Numbered from the stretch's first letter, positions 24,034-35,454 are shown. The stretch: DNA of 64,000 nt from Phascolarctos cinereus (GCF_002099425.1 NW_018344272.1:660001-724000); one strand, 5' to 3'. Numbers and translations: made by a program. Notes: generated from the letters alone by a model not told the origin.

Positions 24034-24290
24034 CTAAACAAGTTGTTGTTCAATCATATCCAATTGTCTGTGACCCCTTTGGGGTTTGTGTTTGTTTTTG
24101 GCAAAGATACTAGAATGGTTTTGCCATCCCTTCTCTAGTGGATCCAGTAAATCCATTATGCTAGCTGATCAAAGGTTAACCAGGGTCACACATCAAAGAA
24201 GTGTCTGAGACTGAATTTGAAATCAGGTCTTCCTAACTTGAAACTCAGTGGTCTATCCCCTGAGCCCCTAACCGGCTGCCTCTAAACAAG
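24034..24290 (-). mobile_element. Second MAR1-type SINE with target duplication
   Basis: Antisense element from 'gttgttgttcaatcatatcc' through 'ggcaaagatactagaatggt' to 'cctaaccggctgcct'. CTAAACAAG at 24034-24042 and 24282-24290 is a perfect 9-bp target duplication. It has the same orientation as the SINE about 90 bp upstream. Confidence 0.87.
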
Positions 24291-24329
24291 ACTTTATTTC
24301 TTTTCTAACCTGTGATTTCAACAGTGTAG

Positions 24330-24515
24330 CAAATTTCCTTCACCAATGAGAATTGGCCCCTTCTGAAAGGAAGTCATAGAGCTTTACCTAAGTGACTGAT
24401 AAATTAAATGGCTCATCCAAAATCACACAGACAATATGTATCAGAGGTAGGACTCAATCGCAGGTCTTTCCGATTCCATAGCCAAATTTCTATCTATTAT
24501 ACCATACTATCTACA
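24330..24515 (-). repeat. MIR/CORE-SINE
   Basis: Antisense: 'atggctcatccaaaatcaca', 'ggactcaatcgcaggtcttt', and a degraded head 'attataccatactatctac'. Confidence 0.6.
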
Positions 24516-25316
<801 letters not shown>

Positions 25317-25408
25317 AATGATGATATAAAGGAAGTCAAGCCACAGCTTAATCTTAAAGGCAAAATGTTAGAGGTTTCAATATCTATCAGCTCAGACTGT
25401 ATATAAAA
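25317..25408. repeat. 92-bp dispersed duplicate, copy A
   Basis: Identical to 27624-27715 at 90 of 92 positions by direct reading. Both differences are T here against C in copy B, at 25336 and 25369. The match begins at 'aatgatgatataaaggaag' and ends at 'gactgtatataaaa'. Flanks on both sides are unrelated. I do not recognise the unit as any known repeat, snoRNA or exon. Confidence 0.85.
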
Positions 25409-25430
25409 GACTATAGTCTTAGTCGCTTTA

Positions 25431-25659
25431 GAGCAATGTGTCAAACTCAAATAGAAACTACAGCCATGGCCACTAAACTGTACATATGCAGACTGCACAT
25501 TCACATAGAAAATCACATATTAACATCATCTATGTTCCATTATATTTTTATTTTGTTAAATATTTTCCAATTACATCATTTTATTGTGGTTCAGGTCTCA
25601 CTTGGGAATGTTGCAAGACACAGTGCTGCTCACTGCCAGGTGTTCAACACTTCTGCCCT
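25431..25659. mobile_element. Non-autonomous DNA transposon relic (hAT-like)
   Basis: The left end 'agcaatgtgtcaaactcaaa' and right end 'caggtgttcaacacttctg' are diverged inverted termini of the type CAG..GTGTCAAACTC / GAGTTTGACACC..CTG. The interior 'aaatcacatattaacatcat' and 'ttgttaaatattttccaatt' is text of a common mammalian hAT-derived repeat. Target duplication is not clear. It adjoins a MIR fragment that it may have split. Confidence 0.6.
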
Positions 25660-25785
25660 AGGACACTGAAAGTTTTGGTGACTTGCCCAGGATCACAAAG
25701 CCAGTATGTGATAGAGGTAGGACCAGACCTTCTGGGTTCTGAAGACAGCTTTCTACCCAGTATTCTACACTGCCTCTATGCCAAG
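25660..25785 (-). repeat. MIR fragment
   Basis: Antisense: 'tgacttgcccaggatcacaa', 'agccagtatgtgatagaggt' and 'tctacactgcctctatgcc'. Confidence 0.7.
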
Positions 25786-26454
25786 TAGAAACTGGTTTTG
25801 TTTTTTTGTCATAACAAGTGAAAGCTGTGGCAAGTTTAGAGTCTTCAAACCCACCTTCAATAATGACACTTGTTTAGAGATCCCTCTGGATCATACTCAG
25901 TATGATTATGTTTACTGCAGTGCTGGAGTACAAAAAAAAATAAAATAAAATTCCATGAATAATTTGATTTAAAGTTGGAAGAATTCTTGTCATGCCACTA
26001 GAATAAAAGTTGATTAAAATAACTCTAACCAGGACTTCTCTTTGGAAGGCCAAAATGATTTTGACTGTTTCTTTCATTCCTATGATCCTAATCAGATTCA
26101 AAAAAGCCAAGGCTGATCCAGTGGATACCACTGGCTATTTATGGCCTCTAAGATTTAACTTGCATTACAGCGAACTATTTTTAAAAATTCAAAACTTCAT
26201 CAGAAAACAATAAGCAAAGTAGAAATATATGTTTAAAAATCTAGGTTGAAATAAAGACAACTTAAACACTGAAGTAGAAACTATTGTTTTCTTAGACAAA
26301 GAAGTCTTCAACCATTGTATTTCCAATGTTTCCAACCAATCTGATGGCAACAACTATAAGGCTGTCAGAGAATAAAGAAGGGCAGAGGAGGAAAAGAGTA
26401 TACTTGAAATTAAACCAAATCTACCCACAAACTTTCTGAGAGAGGTCTTGAGTC
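25786..26454. other. Unassigned DNA
   Basis: No repeat or gene recognised. Confidence 0.4.
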
Positions 26455-27040
26455 AAATCAATCATTGAGCTTTTAATTTAGCATCTACCTTGTACTAGAA
26501 ACTATGTTAAGCAAAAAAGAAACCTTCTTGGTCCTTGTGGATTATATAATCTAGCCAGAGTAGGGATTATGTACATTCATACTAAATAAATAGAAGACAA
26601 TTTGAGGGGAAGGTACTAGAGGATGGGGAACGGGAAGGTGGGGGTGAGGAAGTGAGAAGCAGTTCAGGAAAGTTTCCATGAAGAAGGAGGCACTTAGCTG
26701 TTTCTGTCTTAAAGCAGATTAGGAACTCTAAGAGACAGAGATAAGGATAGAGTGGATTCCAAGCATTTAAAACAGCCAGTATAAAGGCACAGAGATGGAA
26801 TATGGAATACACTAAGAAAGCCAGTGTGAATGGATTGTAATGTGCATAGAGGGAATTGCTGTGTAAGAAGTCTCTAATGGTAAGGAAAGGGCCAGATTTG
26901 GAGGAGTTTCAAATACCACATAGACGAGTTTCTATTTAATCCAAAGGGTTAATAGGGAACCATTAAGGTTATTGAGCAGGAGAGTTGCATGTTCAGACTT
27001 GAGTTTTTGGAAAAATAATTTTGGTAGCTATGTAGGTGTT
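26455..27040 (-). mobile_element. L2-family LINE, antisense
   Basis: The reverse of the L2 3' text: 'ctgtttctgtcttaaagcag', 'aatggattgtaatgtgcata', 'gagttgcatgttcagacttg' and 'ttttggtagctatgtag'. The tail side near 26470 is 'gcatctaccttgtactagaa'. Confidence 0.65.
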
Positions 27041-27623
27041 AGACAGGAAGGGAAAAAGACTTGAGATAATTCATCAATATAAATGAAAAAGAAACAGTCC
27101 AAAATGGTAGCATAAGTACTATTTTACTGGACTAAAAACTAGTTACCTTTACAGACTGTCATGTCAATATCCAGGTTTTTAAAGATTATCTAGTCCTGAC
27201 AGAAAAACAATACTTTTATTACAAATTATTTTTGTCATTCTCATGATCATTTAATATTCTACACTTAAATACATTGTATATCAAAATACAATACCAAAGC
27301 CAATGAGATACGTGTCTTAGGATTTAGTACCACCCATCTATTTTAAATGATTAGTACTAACATAATTATAGTAAATATTATACATGTGATTAATAATAAT
27401 AATAAATCATTTAGCTTATGTACTGATACAAATTGTGCAAGTACAGAAATGCTTATGGTGGCAGGCTTAATTTCCTGAACTTTTTTAAAAAAAGAGAACT
27501 GAATAACATTTAACTACTGCTTTAATTCTTTCTTTGAGGTTTTCTCAGATTTTAATTTGAGGATTTCTATCTCCAAGTATCATAGCTTGTGGGGTTTTGC
27601 TTTCACCTTTATAAAAAAAAATG
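27041..27623. other. Unassigned AT-rich DNA
   Basis: No repeat or gene recognised. AAT-rich near 27391-27407. Confidence 0.4.
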
Positions 27624-27715
27624 AATGATGATATAAAGGAAGCCAAGCCACAGCTTAATCTTAAAGGCAAAATGTCAGAGGTTTCAATATCTATCAGCTC
27701 AGACTGTATATAAAA
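27624..27715. repeat. 92-bp dispersed duplicate, copy B
   Basis: Partner of 25317-25408 in the same orientation, about 2.3 kb away, with two transitions between them. An open frame of about 28 codons ends at the TAA in 'tgtatataaaa' and exists in both copies. Both substitutions change the encoded residue, so coding is not supported. Confidence 0.85.
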
Positions 27716-27820
27716 ATAAATGCTAAAGTGCTCAAAGGAAATGGAGGAAAGACTAGCAAGGTACTTGATTAGCTATTGTCTATGACCACATGGATTATAA
27801 AAATAAGCAGTGAAGCATAA

Positions 27821-27821
27821 C

Positions 27822-27855
<34 letters not shown>
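27821..27855. repeat. (AAT)n microsatellite
   Basis: About eleven AAT units at the 3' end of an antisense MIR. MIR elements often end in such a tract. Confidence 0.95.
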
Positions 27856-27857
<2 letters not shown>

Positions 27858-27920
27858 TTATACAGTGTTTCAATGTTTGAAAAACGCTTTTAGAAATATT
27901 AACTCATTTTATTCTCACCA
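27856..27920 (-). repeat. MIR, left part
   Basis: 'cttatacagtgtttcaatgt' and 'ttaactcattttattctcac' are antisense MIR 3' text cut at about 27920 by a SINE. The element continues at 28200. Confidence 0.65.
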
Positions 27921-28199
27921 AAGGCAGCTTAATAGTCCACTGAATAGAGCATTAGGGCTGGAGTCAGGAAGATGCAATTTCAAATCCAGTCTCAGGCACT
28001 TACTAGCTGTGAGACCCTGGGCAAGTCACTTAACTTCTATTTGCCACACTTTCCTTAACTGTAAAATATGGGTAAAAAATAGCCCTATTTGAAAGGGCTG
28101 TTGTGAAGATTAGATGAGATAATATTTGTAGGGGGGAAAAAGAATCAGTGTAGTCCCTGATAAATAGTAGGTGTTATATAAATGCTTATCCTCTTCCTC
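27921..28199 (+). mobile_element. tRNA-headed SINE with MIR/L2-type tail, inserted in a MIR
   Basis: Head 'cttaatagtccactgaatag', core 'gagaccctgggcaagtcact', tail 'aagggctgttgtgaagatta' and 'taggtgttatataaatgctt'. It ends in the L2-like tail instead of the RTE tail. CTCAC at each junction may be part of the target duplication. Confidence 0.7.
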
Positions 28200-28367
28200 T
28201 TTCCCTCACAATAGCCCTGAGAAGTAGGTACTATTATAATCCTCCATTTACAGATGGGGAAAAACTAAGGAAGTTAAGTGACTTGTCCAAGATAACAAAT
28301 TAGTAAGTTTCTGAAACCAGAATTCAACTCATTTTCCTGACTAAAATTTAGTACACTATCCACTGCA

Positions 28368-28370
<3 letters not shown>
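28200..28370 (-). repeat. MIR, right part
   Basis: 'ctcacaatagccctgagaag', 'taagtgacttgtccaagata' and 'gtacactatccactgcacca' continue the MIR interrupted at 27920. Confidence 0.7.

Positions 28371-28402
<32 letters not shown>
28371..28402. repeat. (CA)n microsatellite
   Basis: About 16 uninterrupted CA units. Confidence 0.95.
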
Positions 28403-28407
<5 letters not shown>

Positions 28408-28445
28408 CTCAAAGCGGCTATACGCCATTATTGTTCCTCCCTCCT

Positions 28446-28457
28446 ACACACACATAT

Positions 28458-28499
<42 letters not shown>

Positions 28500-28500
28500 A
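28446..28500. repeat. (CA)n microsatellite
   Basis: A second CA tract with one ATG interruption, 44 bp after the first. Confidence 0.95.
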
Positions 28501-28724
28501 CCCCTTCAGGTGGAGGGTTATTGTTGCTGTTTTGCATATTCACTGAATAAAAACTTCATTTGTCTTCACCAACAAAGAAATGATCAACACCAGCACATTC
28601 AATCACAAAGTCTTTGAGTAACTTTCTGCCTTCCTACATAAGAAGGAATGTCATTAAAATCCTATTTTTAAATCCTAAAGATCAGGGAATATTTAAAACT
28701 ATTCCTTTGAAATCTGCATGCTTC

Positions 28725-29060
28725 CTGAACCTAGTCAGATCAGTAAAGCTAATGGGGAAGAATATGCAAACAACTATGTGTAAACAAAATATATACAGAT
28801 AAATTTGAAATAATCAACAGAGGGAAGACATTAGAATTAAGAGAGATCAGGAAGGATCTCCTATAGAAAGCGAGATTTTAGTTAGCATTTGAAGGAGGCC
28901 CAGAGGAGGGGATGAGGAGGAAAAGCATTCCAGGTTCAAACCTGGGGGACAGGCAATGAAAATATCTGAGAGTTTGGTGATGGAATGTCTTGTTTAGGGA
29001 AGCCAGCAGAACTTCTGACCAGAAATAATAAATCTTGATTATGACCAGCAAGCTACAACG
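28725..29060 (-). mobile_element. L2-family LINE, antisense
   Basis: 'atatgcaaacaactatgtgt', 'tagttagcatttgaaggagg', 'gaggaggaaaagcattccag' and 'ggaatgtcttgtttagggaa' match the antisense of the marsupial L2 3' region. Confidence 0.7.
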
Positions 29061-29278
29061 AAAAGGCTCCATTTCTATTTAGGTCTAAAGGCCTGTGCCT
29101 TTTTTTAATTAGAATTTAGACTATACAAATAAAAGATCTTGCAGTTCTGGGATTATATTTTAGAAGATGATCAATATATAAAAGTATACACACCTGATAT
29201 GTATGATAATTTTTCAAGGCAAAGAACAGATGAAATGATTATCTAATATTCTGTACTTATGATGGAACTTTTGTAGTT

Positions 29279-29415
29279 TCTTTTTTTAATTTTTCAATTT
29301 TTTAAATTTTCAGTTACAAATTCTCTTTCTCCCTCCACCCTCTTCTCCACTTATTGAGATGGTAAGAAATAATACAGGTTATACATACAGAATCATGATA
29401 AATTTATTTCCACAT
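29279..29415 (-). mobile_element. Antisense L1 3' UTR, left of the retrocopy
   Basis: It begins with a T-rich tract (the L1 poly(A) in antisense). It continues 'attctctttctccctccacc', 'gagatggtaagaaataatac', and 'tttatttccacattagccat'. The same L1 resumes at about 31262, so the DDR1 copy split it. Confidence 0.75.
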
Positions 29416-31261
29416 TAGCCATGTGTAAGGTGGAAAGTTCCCAGGATCTGCTGAACTCAGAATTCCCCCTCAGTGTGAGAAAAGTATCTTGCTGGTGGCT
29501 GTCAAGATCCTTTGCCCAGTACCACAAGGAATGCCAGGAATGATTTCCTGAAATAGGTGAAGATCAAGTCAAGGTTGAAGGACCCTAATATAACTTGCCT
29601 ATTAGGGGTGTGGGTGCTGGATGACCCCCTCTGTATGACTACTGACTAAATGGAGTATGGTGACCTTAAGCAGTTCCTCAGTGTCCACCAATTAGAGAAC
29701 AAAGCTGTAGACAGGAAGCTCAGGAAGCTCAGGAGATGGGAGAGCTATTCATGGCAGCTCAGATCACCTCTGGTATGTGATACCTTGCCACACTCAATTT
29801 TGTGCACCAGGATCTAGACACAAGGAACTGCTTGGTGGGTGAGCATTTCACCATCAAAATCACTGACTTTGGAATGAGCCAAAAACTCTGTGCTGGGGAT
29901 AATTACTATGTGCAGGGCTGAGCTAGGCTACACATCAGATAAATGTCTTAGGAGTACATTCTCATGGAAAAGTTCACAACAGCCAGTGATGTGTGGGCCT
30001 TTGGAGTGACCTTATGGGAAGTTTTGGTGCTGTGTCAAGCTCGGCCCTTTGGGAAGCTTATTGATGAGCACATTATTGAGAATATTGGGAAGTTCTTCAT
30101 GGACTAAGGCCAGCAGGTGTACCTGGCCCACCCTGATGCCTGCCTTCTGTAATTCTATGAACTGATGCTTCAGTGTTGGAGCTGAGAACCAGAGGAATGA
30201 CCTCTTTTCCCCAGCTGCACTAATGTATGACAGAAGATGCTCTTAATATGGTGTGAATCTTGGCACCTACTCTTCAATCACCTACCATCCTTCCTGACAA
30301 GACTCAATGATGGAGACACCAGCTGTACCTGGAGAAGAGGGTACAGTTCTCCTGTTCCTCTCATCCCCCTCTTAACTCTTTTGTTCATTCCTATATCTTC
30401 TGGCCCCCATCCCCATAGTCTCCACTGTGCCATCTCTCCTCCTTTCCTGTCTCTTCTCTGTCGAACACCAATGGAGACAGAGGAAAAAAACTAATCTCAA
30501 GCAAGCTGTGTCTTTTCTTCTCTTCCCTTTTTTGTCCTTTCTTTCAAAACCCCTTGTTTTTCTCCCTGCATCTCTTTCCCTCTTTCCTGGTTTGTCTCTC
30601 CTGTTCCCCACCCACCCAGCTGACCCTGGGATTGGGATTCCTCTGATCTCTAGCAATCTTCAAAGTAAGGGAGAGCATATATTGGGCAGACACTGAACAT
30701 GGCCCACTGTGCCAACTGAGCCCCACTGGAAGACACTGGTTCTAAGAGAGATGGCCGTAACCCCCACAAGTCCCTCTCTCTGTCACATACTGGACATAAC
30801 TGGCTGAGAATTAGGGGAGGGGAGGGTCTAGAGAGGACAGAAAGTGGGGATGGATATTCTCTATCACTTCCTCTGGAATAATCTCTGAGCTCTATCACTT
30901 ACTTTTCTCCACCTCCCAACACACTGGACTTGGGGGTTCATTCACCCCTATTTCTCTAATTGTCCCCATCTTCCCCAACCCCTTCCCCCATACAATAGTT
31001 AGTGCTTGTCTGGGTCTGTAAGCTTCTTTGGAATAAATATTTTGGCTTGGGAGGAGTGAGGCAGGGGGAGGGAATGTATCTGGCCCCTGAGTTAGATGTC
31101 TTTATTATTGATATTTCTTTGAGTTTTTTATAATCCACTTGGGGTTTGTACATTGAGGGGAGGGGGAGAGACACAAATTTTTACACTGATATATGAACCT
31201 AGTTGGAGGCAATTTTAATCCTCTGCAATAGGCAGGTAATAAAGGTTGAGGTTTTTTTTTA
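29416..31261 (+). pseudogene. DDR1: DDR1 processed retropseudogene (5'-truncated kinase domain plus 3' UTR)
   Basis: This is an intronless, 5'-truncated copy of the mRNA for discoidin domain receptor 1, a collagen-activated receptor tyrosine kinase of the plasma membrane. It starts just after the glycine loop (LCKVESSQDLL near 29420) and runs through LVAVKIL (about 29492). 'RLKDPNI' follows, then the catalytic loop read as [13 protein letters not shown] (about 29800; parent HRDLATRN), and DFG at 29864-29872. Next are '[13 protein letters not shown]' near 29990 and the C-terminus DALNMV, with a TGA at 30254-30256. The 3' UTR follows to an AATAAA at 31238-31243. Several frame changes and stops interrupt the kinase text, and HRD is HQD, so it is non-functional. 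Exons that are separate in the parent gene are fused, showing retroposition. It sits inside an antisense L1 and lacks a clear poly(A) tail, perhaps merged with A-rich L1 sequence. Recognition of DDR1 is from remembered protein and 3' UTR sequence. Confidence 0.92.
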
Positions 31262-32001
31262 AAGGAAGAAAAATAAAGGAAAAATATATGCTTCAATCTA
31301 CGTTTTGAGTGCATAAGTTCTCTACCTAGAGGAAGATAGGATTTTTCATCATTATTCCTTTGGCACTGTGGTGGATCATTGTATTACAAAGAGTTACCAT
31401 GTCTTTATAGATGTTTATCATTACAATATGGACGTTACTATGCACAATGTTCCCATGGTTCTGCTCATTTCACTTTGCATCAGTTCACATAGATCTTCCC
31501 AAGTTTTTCTGAAATGATCCTGCTCATCACTTATCTCAGCACAATAGAATTCTATTACATTCATATGCCATAATTTGTCCAGTCATTCCTCAATTAAGGG
31601 TCATTCTTTCATTTTACAAATTCTTTTTTATCACAAAAAGAGGTGCTATAAATATTTTTGTACATATGGATCCTTTTCCTTTTTCTTTGATTTCTTTAGG
31701 GTATAAACGATACTATTAGCAGTATTTCTGAGTCAGAGGTATGCACAATTTTATATCCCTTTGAACATTGTTCCAAATTGTTCTCCAGAATAGAGTTCAC
31801 ACCTCCACCAATAGTATATTAGTGTACTTTTTTCCCCCTAACATTTCTGCCAACGTTTGTCATTTCCTTTTCTGTCATCATGGCCAATTTAATACATTTG
31901 AGGTGATACTACAGAATTATTTTAATGTGATAGCTCTGATTTCTTTTTCTGAAAACTGTCTGTTTATGTCCTGTGACCATTTATCAATTGCAAAATGATT
32001 C

Positions 32002-32065
<64 letters not shown>

Positions 32066-32768
32066 CACACATTTGGCTCGGTTGTCCTTGTATTGGGGAA
32101 GCAAAACCTTAATGAGAGAAACTTACTGTTAAAAAAAAAAATCCCATTTCCTGCTGTCCTGCATTGGCTTTGTTTGTGGGGGAGGAAACTTTTTAATTTT
32201 ACGTAATCAAAATTACCTATTTTAACTCCAGTGAACCTCTCTATCTCTTGTTTGGTCATAAATTCTTCCCCTATCCATAGATCTACAGAGTTATTTCTTC
32301 CATGCTGCCCGAATTTGCTTATGATATCACCCTTTATGTCTAAATCATTTGAGCTTTTCTTGGTATATTGTATGAGATGTTGGTCTGCGCCCAATTTCTG
32401 CCAGATTACTTTCTAATTTTCCCAGCGATTTTCATCAAATAATGAGTTCTTGCCCCACTAACTGAGATCTTTGGATTTATCAAAACTAGGTTATTGTGCT
32501 CACATACTCCCTATTTTGTATACCTAATCCATTCCATTAATAAACCTTTCTATTTCTTATTCAGTACAATATTTTTTATCACACTGTGGTATAGTCTGAG
32601 ATCTGGTATTGCCAGGCCCCTTTCCTTCACATTTTTTTTCATTGAATCCCTTGATATTCTTGTCCTTTTGTTCCTCTAGTTTGAATTTTGTGACTCTTCT
32701 TCTAGCTCTGTAAAGTAATTCTTTATTAGTTTGATTAGCATAGCATTGAATAAGCAAATATGTATGAA
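31262..32768 (-). mobile_element. Antisense L1 (3' UTR and ORF2 C-terminus), right of the retrocopy
   Basis: Antisense L1 text: 'tatatgcttcaatctacgtt', 'atgttcccatggttctgctc', 'atttcactttgcatcagttc', 'cataatttgtccagtcattc', 'ttgttctccagaatagagtt', and 'ctctatctcttgtttggtca'. The minus-strand frame 32005-32394 reads ORF2 C-terminal protein. It contains 'LWIGEEFMTKQEIERFTGVK' near 32280. A TA microsatellite has expanded within it. Confidence 0.82.
32006..32062. repeat. (TA)n microsatellite in L1
   Basis: About 28 uninterrupted TA units. Confidence 0.97.
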
Positions 32769-32909
32769 TTTCTCTTTAAAAAATATTTTGATGGTCCACA
32801 TGATTCACTACTAAGGTGAGATCAAATAACTATAAATATAAAGTCCTACACCTGGCTTCAAAAAATTAACTGCTCAAGTATAAAATGGGGAAGGAATGGT
32901 TATATAAAT
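32769..32909. other. Unassigned DNA
   Basis: Short gap between L1 and MIR. Nothing recognised. Confidence 0.4.
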
Positions 32910-33085
32910 CATAGGATCAGATATTTTTGAACTAGAAAGAGCCACAAAGATCATGTAGTCCAATTCCCTCATTTAACTTGTAGAATGTACTGAGGGCCAA
33001 AGAAGTCACAATTAAAGTATTAGAGCCAGGATTTAAATTCAGATTCAGTGAATCTCAACACAGTGCTCTTTCCACTTTACAACAG
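32910..33085 (-). repeat. MIR-family SINE
   Basis: Antisense: 'tcatgtagtccaattccctc', 'ccaaagaagtcacaattaaa', 'gagccaggatttaaattcag' and 'cagtgctctttccactttac'. Confidence 0.75.
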
Positions 33086-33400
33086 TTTACTTAACAACAA
33101 TTTATGTGAAAAGATCTGAGTTTTTTTCCCTAAATTCTGCAAGCTAAATATAACACAGCAGTGTGATACTGAAGTCAAAAAGCTAATATGATCTTAGACT
33201 GACCTGAAGGTCCAGAAATAAAAAAGTGAAATAATTGGCTTACCATATTCTCTATACATAGGATATTTTTCTGCAGTGCCCACTTTTCAGGTACAGCATT
33301 AACAAAGTGGAACACCTTCAGAGCAGGTCACACTATACAAGAATTAGTTGAAGATATTGAGAATGCTTACCCTGAAGAGAATACTTAGCCACACCTACAA
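33086..33400. other. Unassigned DNA
   Basis: Nothing firmly recognised. 'aagtggaacaccttcagagc' near 33306 suggests old repeat text of unknown family. Confidence 0.4.
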
Positions 33401-34815
33401 AAAGTAGTCCTGCAGAGACACACACAGAATAAAAAAAGAAATAGGGGTAGCAATCCTGATCTTAGACAAAGTAAAAGCAAAAATAGACCTAATTAAAAGA
33501 AATAAAGGAGACTGCATCTTGCTAAAAAAAAAAAAAAGGTACCATAGATAATGAAGCAATAAAATTAGAAGAGCAAGGAATAGTCTGCCTGTCAGATCTA
33601 TGGGGAAGGGAAGAATTCATGACCAAACAAGAGATAGAGAGCATTACAAAGTGTAGAATAGATAATTTTGATCATATCCAGTCGAAAATGCAACCAAGAT
33701 TACAAAGAAAACAGAAAACTGAGAAACAATCTTTAAAGCAAGTTATCTCTGACAAAGGCCTCATTTCTCAAATATATAGAGAACTGAGTCAAAATTATGA
33801 GACTACAAGCCATTCTTCAACTGATAAATGGTCAAAGGCTATGAACAGGCCATTTTTAGATGAAGAAATCAAAATTATCTATAGGCATATGAAGAAGTGC
33901 TCTAAATCACTTTTGATTAGAGAAATACAAATTTAAACAACTCTGAAATACCCCCCCACACCAATAAGATTGGCTAATATGACCCAAAAAAAGGAAAATG
34001 ATAAATGTTGGAAAGAATATGGGAAAATTGGGACACTAATTGTCCCACTCTTGGTGGAGTTGTGAACTGATACAACCATTCTGGGGAGCAATTTTGAACT
34101 ATGCCCAAAGAGCAACCAAACTGTACATACCCTTTGATACCAGGTCCCTAAAGAGATTTTTCTAAAAAGTGAAAAGCACCTACATGTGCAAAAATATTTA
34201 TTGCAGCCCCTTTAATGGTGGCAAAATATTGGAAAATGAGGGGATGCCCATCAATTGGGGAATAGATAAACAAGCTGTGGTATATGCACTATTGTGCATA
34301 TACTATTGTGCAAAAAGACCTGATAAACGGGAATATTTCAGAAAACATTAAAAAATAAAAAACCCTGGAAAGACTTGTACAAACTGATGAAAAATGAAAT
34401 GAGCAGAACCCAAGAAAACATTGCACATAGTATCAGCAATACTGTGTGATGATCGACTATGAATGACTCAGCTCTTCCCAGCAGCTCAATGATCCAAGGC
34501 AAGTATAAAGGACTCACAAAGAAAAAGGCTATCCACATCCAGATAAAGAACTGATGGACTCTGAGTGCAGATCAAAGCATATTTTTTCACTTACTTTATT
34601 CTTTCTCTTAGTTTTTTTTAATGTTTCTTCTTCCACAACTGTGACAAATAGGGAAATATGTTTTGCACAATAGCTCATGTATAACTATATCAAACTGCCT
34701 GCCATTTTCAGAAGAGGGAAGGAAAGGGAGGAAGGGAGAAAAATTTGGAATTCAAAATCTTATAAAAATGAATTCTAAAAATGTTCTTGTTATGTAATTG
34801 GGGAGGAATAAAATA
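33401..34815 (+). mobile_element. Sense L1 with large internal deletion
   Basis: The first segment encodes ORF2 endonuclease text ('RDTHRIKKEIGVAILILDKV' near 33417). After an A-tract at about 33523 and 'GTIDNEAI', the sequence jumps to the ORF2 C-terminal region ('VCLSDLWGREEFMTKQEIE' near 33580), omitting most of the reverse transcriptase. It then continues with 'DKWSKAMNRPFLDEEI', 'LANMTQKKENDKCW', a 3' UTR with 'actctgagtgcagatcaaag' (34558), and a GA-rich end. The open frame 33619-33936 is ORF2 remnant, not a host gene. Confidence 0.85.
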
Positions 34816-34825
34816 CTATTTAAAT

Positions 34826-34861
34826 GATAGATACAGATACATAGATAGAGAGATAGATAGC
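34826..34861. repeat. (GATA)n-like microsatellite
   Basis: Imperfect GATA/GACA units directly after the L1 3' end. Confidence 0.85.
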
Positions 34862-35204
34862 TATTTTCAGCAATTTATCTACATGATAGTTTGACCATCT
34901 ATACTAAACATGGATAGAAAAGGACTTAAAAATGAAAAATACAACTAAAATAAACAACACATGGGGGGAAATGTTTATCTCTGAAAGCAATTTTTATATA
35001 ATTTAAGGGTTTGTCCAGATTTAATAGCTTTCTTCCTCTCCCAATCCAACTAGCCAGTATGAACATTTTTTGCATATAAGAATTACACATTTTAAGATAG
35101 TTTTTCTGCATATTATCATAAATATTTTACTTGAAGAATACTGTTTTCCTCTAAACACAATGATGTTTCATGATCAGGGAATGAAGCACATAAACTCTCA
35201 TGGG
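34862..35204. other. Unassigned DNA
   Basis: Nothing recognised. Confidence 0.4.
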
Positions 35205-35305
35205 TAAAATCCGTTTCACTTCTGAATTCTGCTATCCCCAGCACCTAGTGTAATGGCTAGAAGGTGGTGCTTCATAAAAGCTTGTTGGAGGATTGATTAG
35301 TTGAT
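35205..35305 (+). mobile_element. L2 LINE tail
   Basis: 'tgctatccccagcacctagt' then 'ggtgcttcataaaagcttgt' and ttggaggattgattag match the L2 3' terminus. Confidence 0.7.
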
Positions 35306-35454
35306 TGATCTGTATGTAATTTCTAGGACTTAAAGTCACATTTGCATCTTCCAGATCCCTGGCACTGAGAAAATGCACTCTTCCTGACTCATTACTTTGC
35401 ATTAGTAGAAGTAAAGCTAATGAAACTCCCTGATATCATGAAAACAACCTTCAC

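Noticed and set aside
25317-25408. C/D-box snoRNA reading of the 92-bp unit
   Set aside because: An ATGATGA-like C box is present near the start, but no CTGA D box lies near the 3' end and no terminal stem is visible.
25317-27715. Duplicated coding exon reading of the 92-bp unit
   Set aside because: The frame is open in both copies, but both substitutions change residues, and no pyrimidine tract with acceptor AG is present upstream.
28371-28500. CRISPR-like appearance of two CA tracts with a spacer
   Set aside because: They are dinucleotide microsatellites in a vertebrate genome. There are no direct repeats with unique spacers.
30237-30696. Frames of 85-94 codons on both strands
   Set aside because: They lie in the 3' UTR of the DDR1 retrocopy, which is C/T-rich.
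32005-32394. 129-codon minus-strand frame
   Set aside because: It is L1 ORF2 C-terminal text running into a TA microsatellite, not a host gene.
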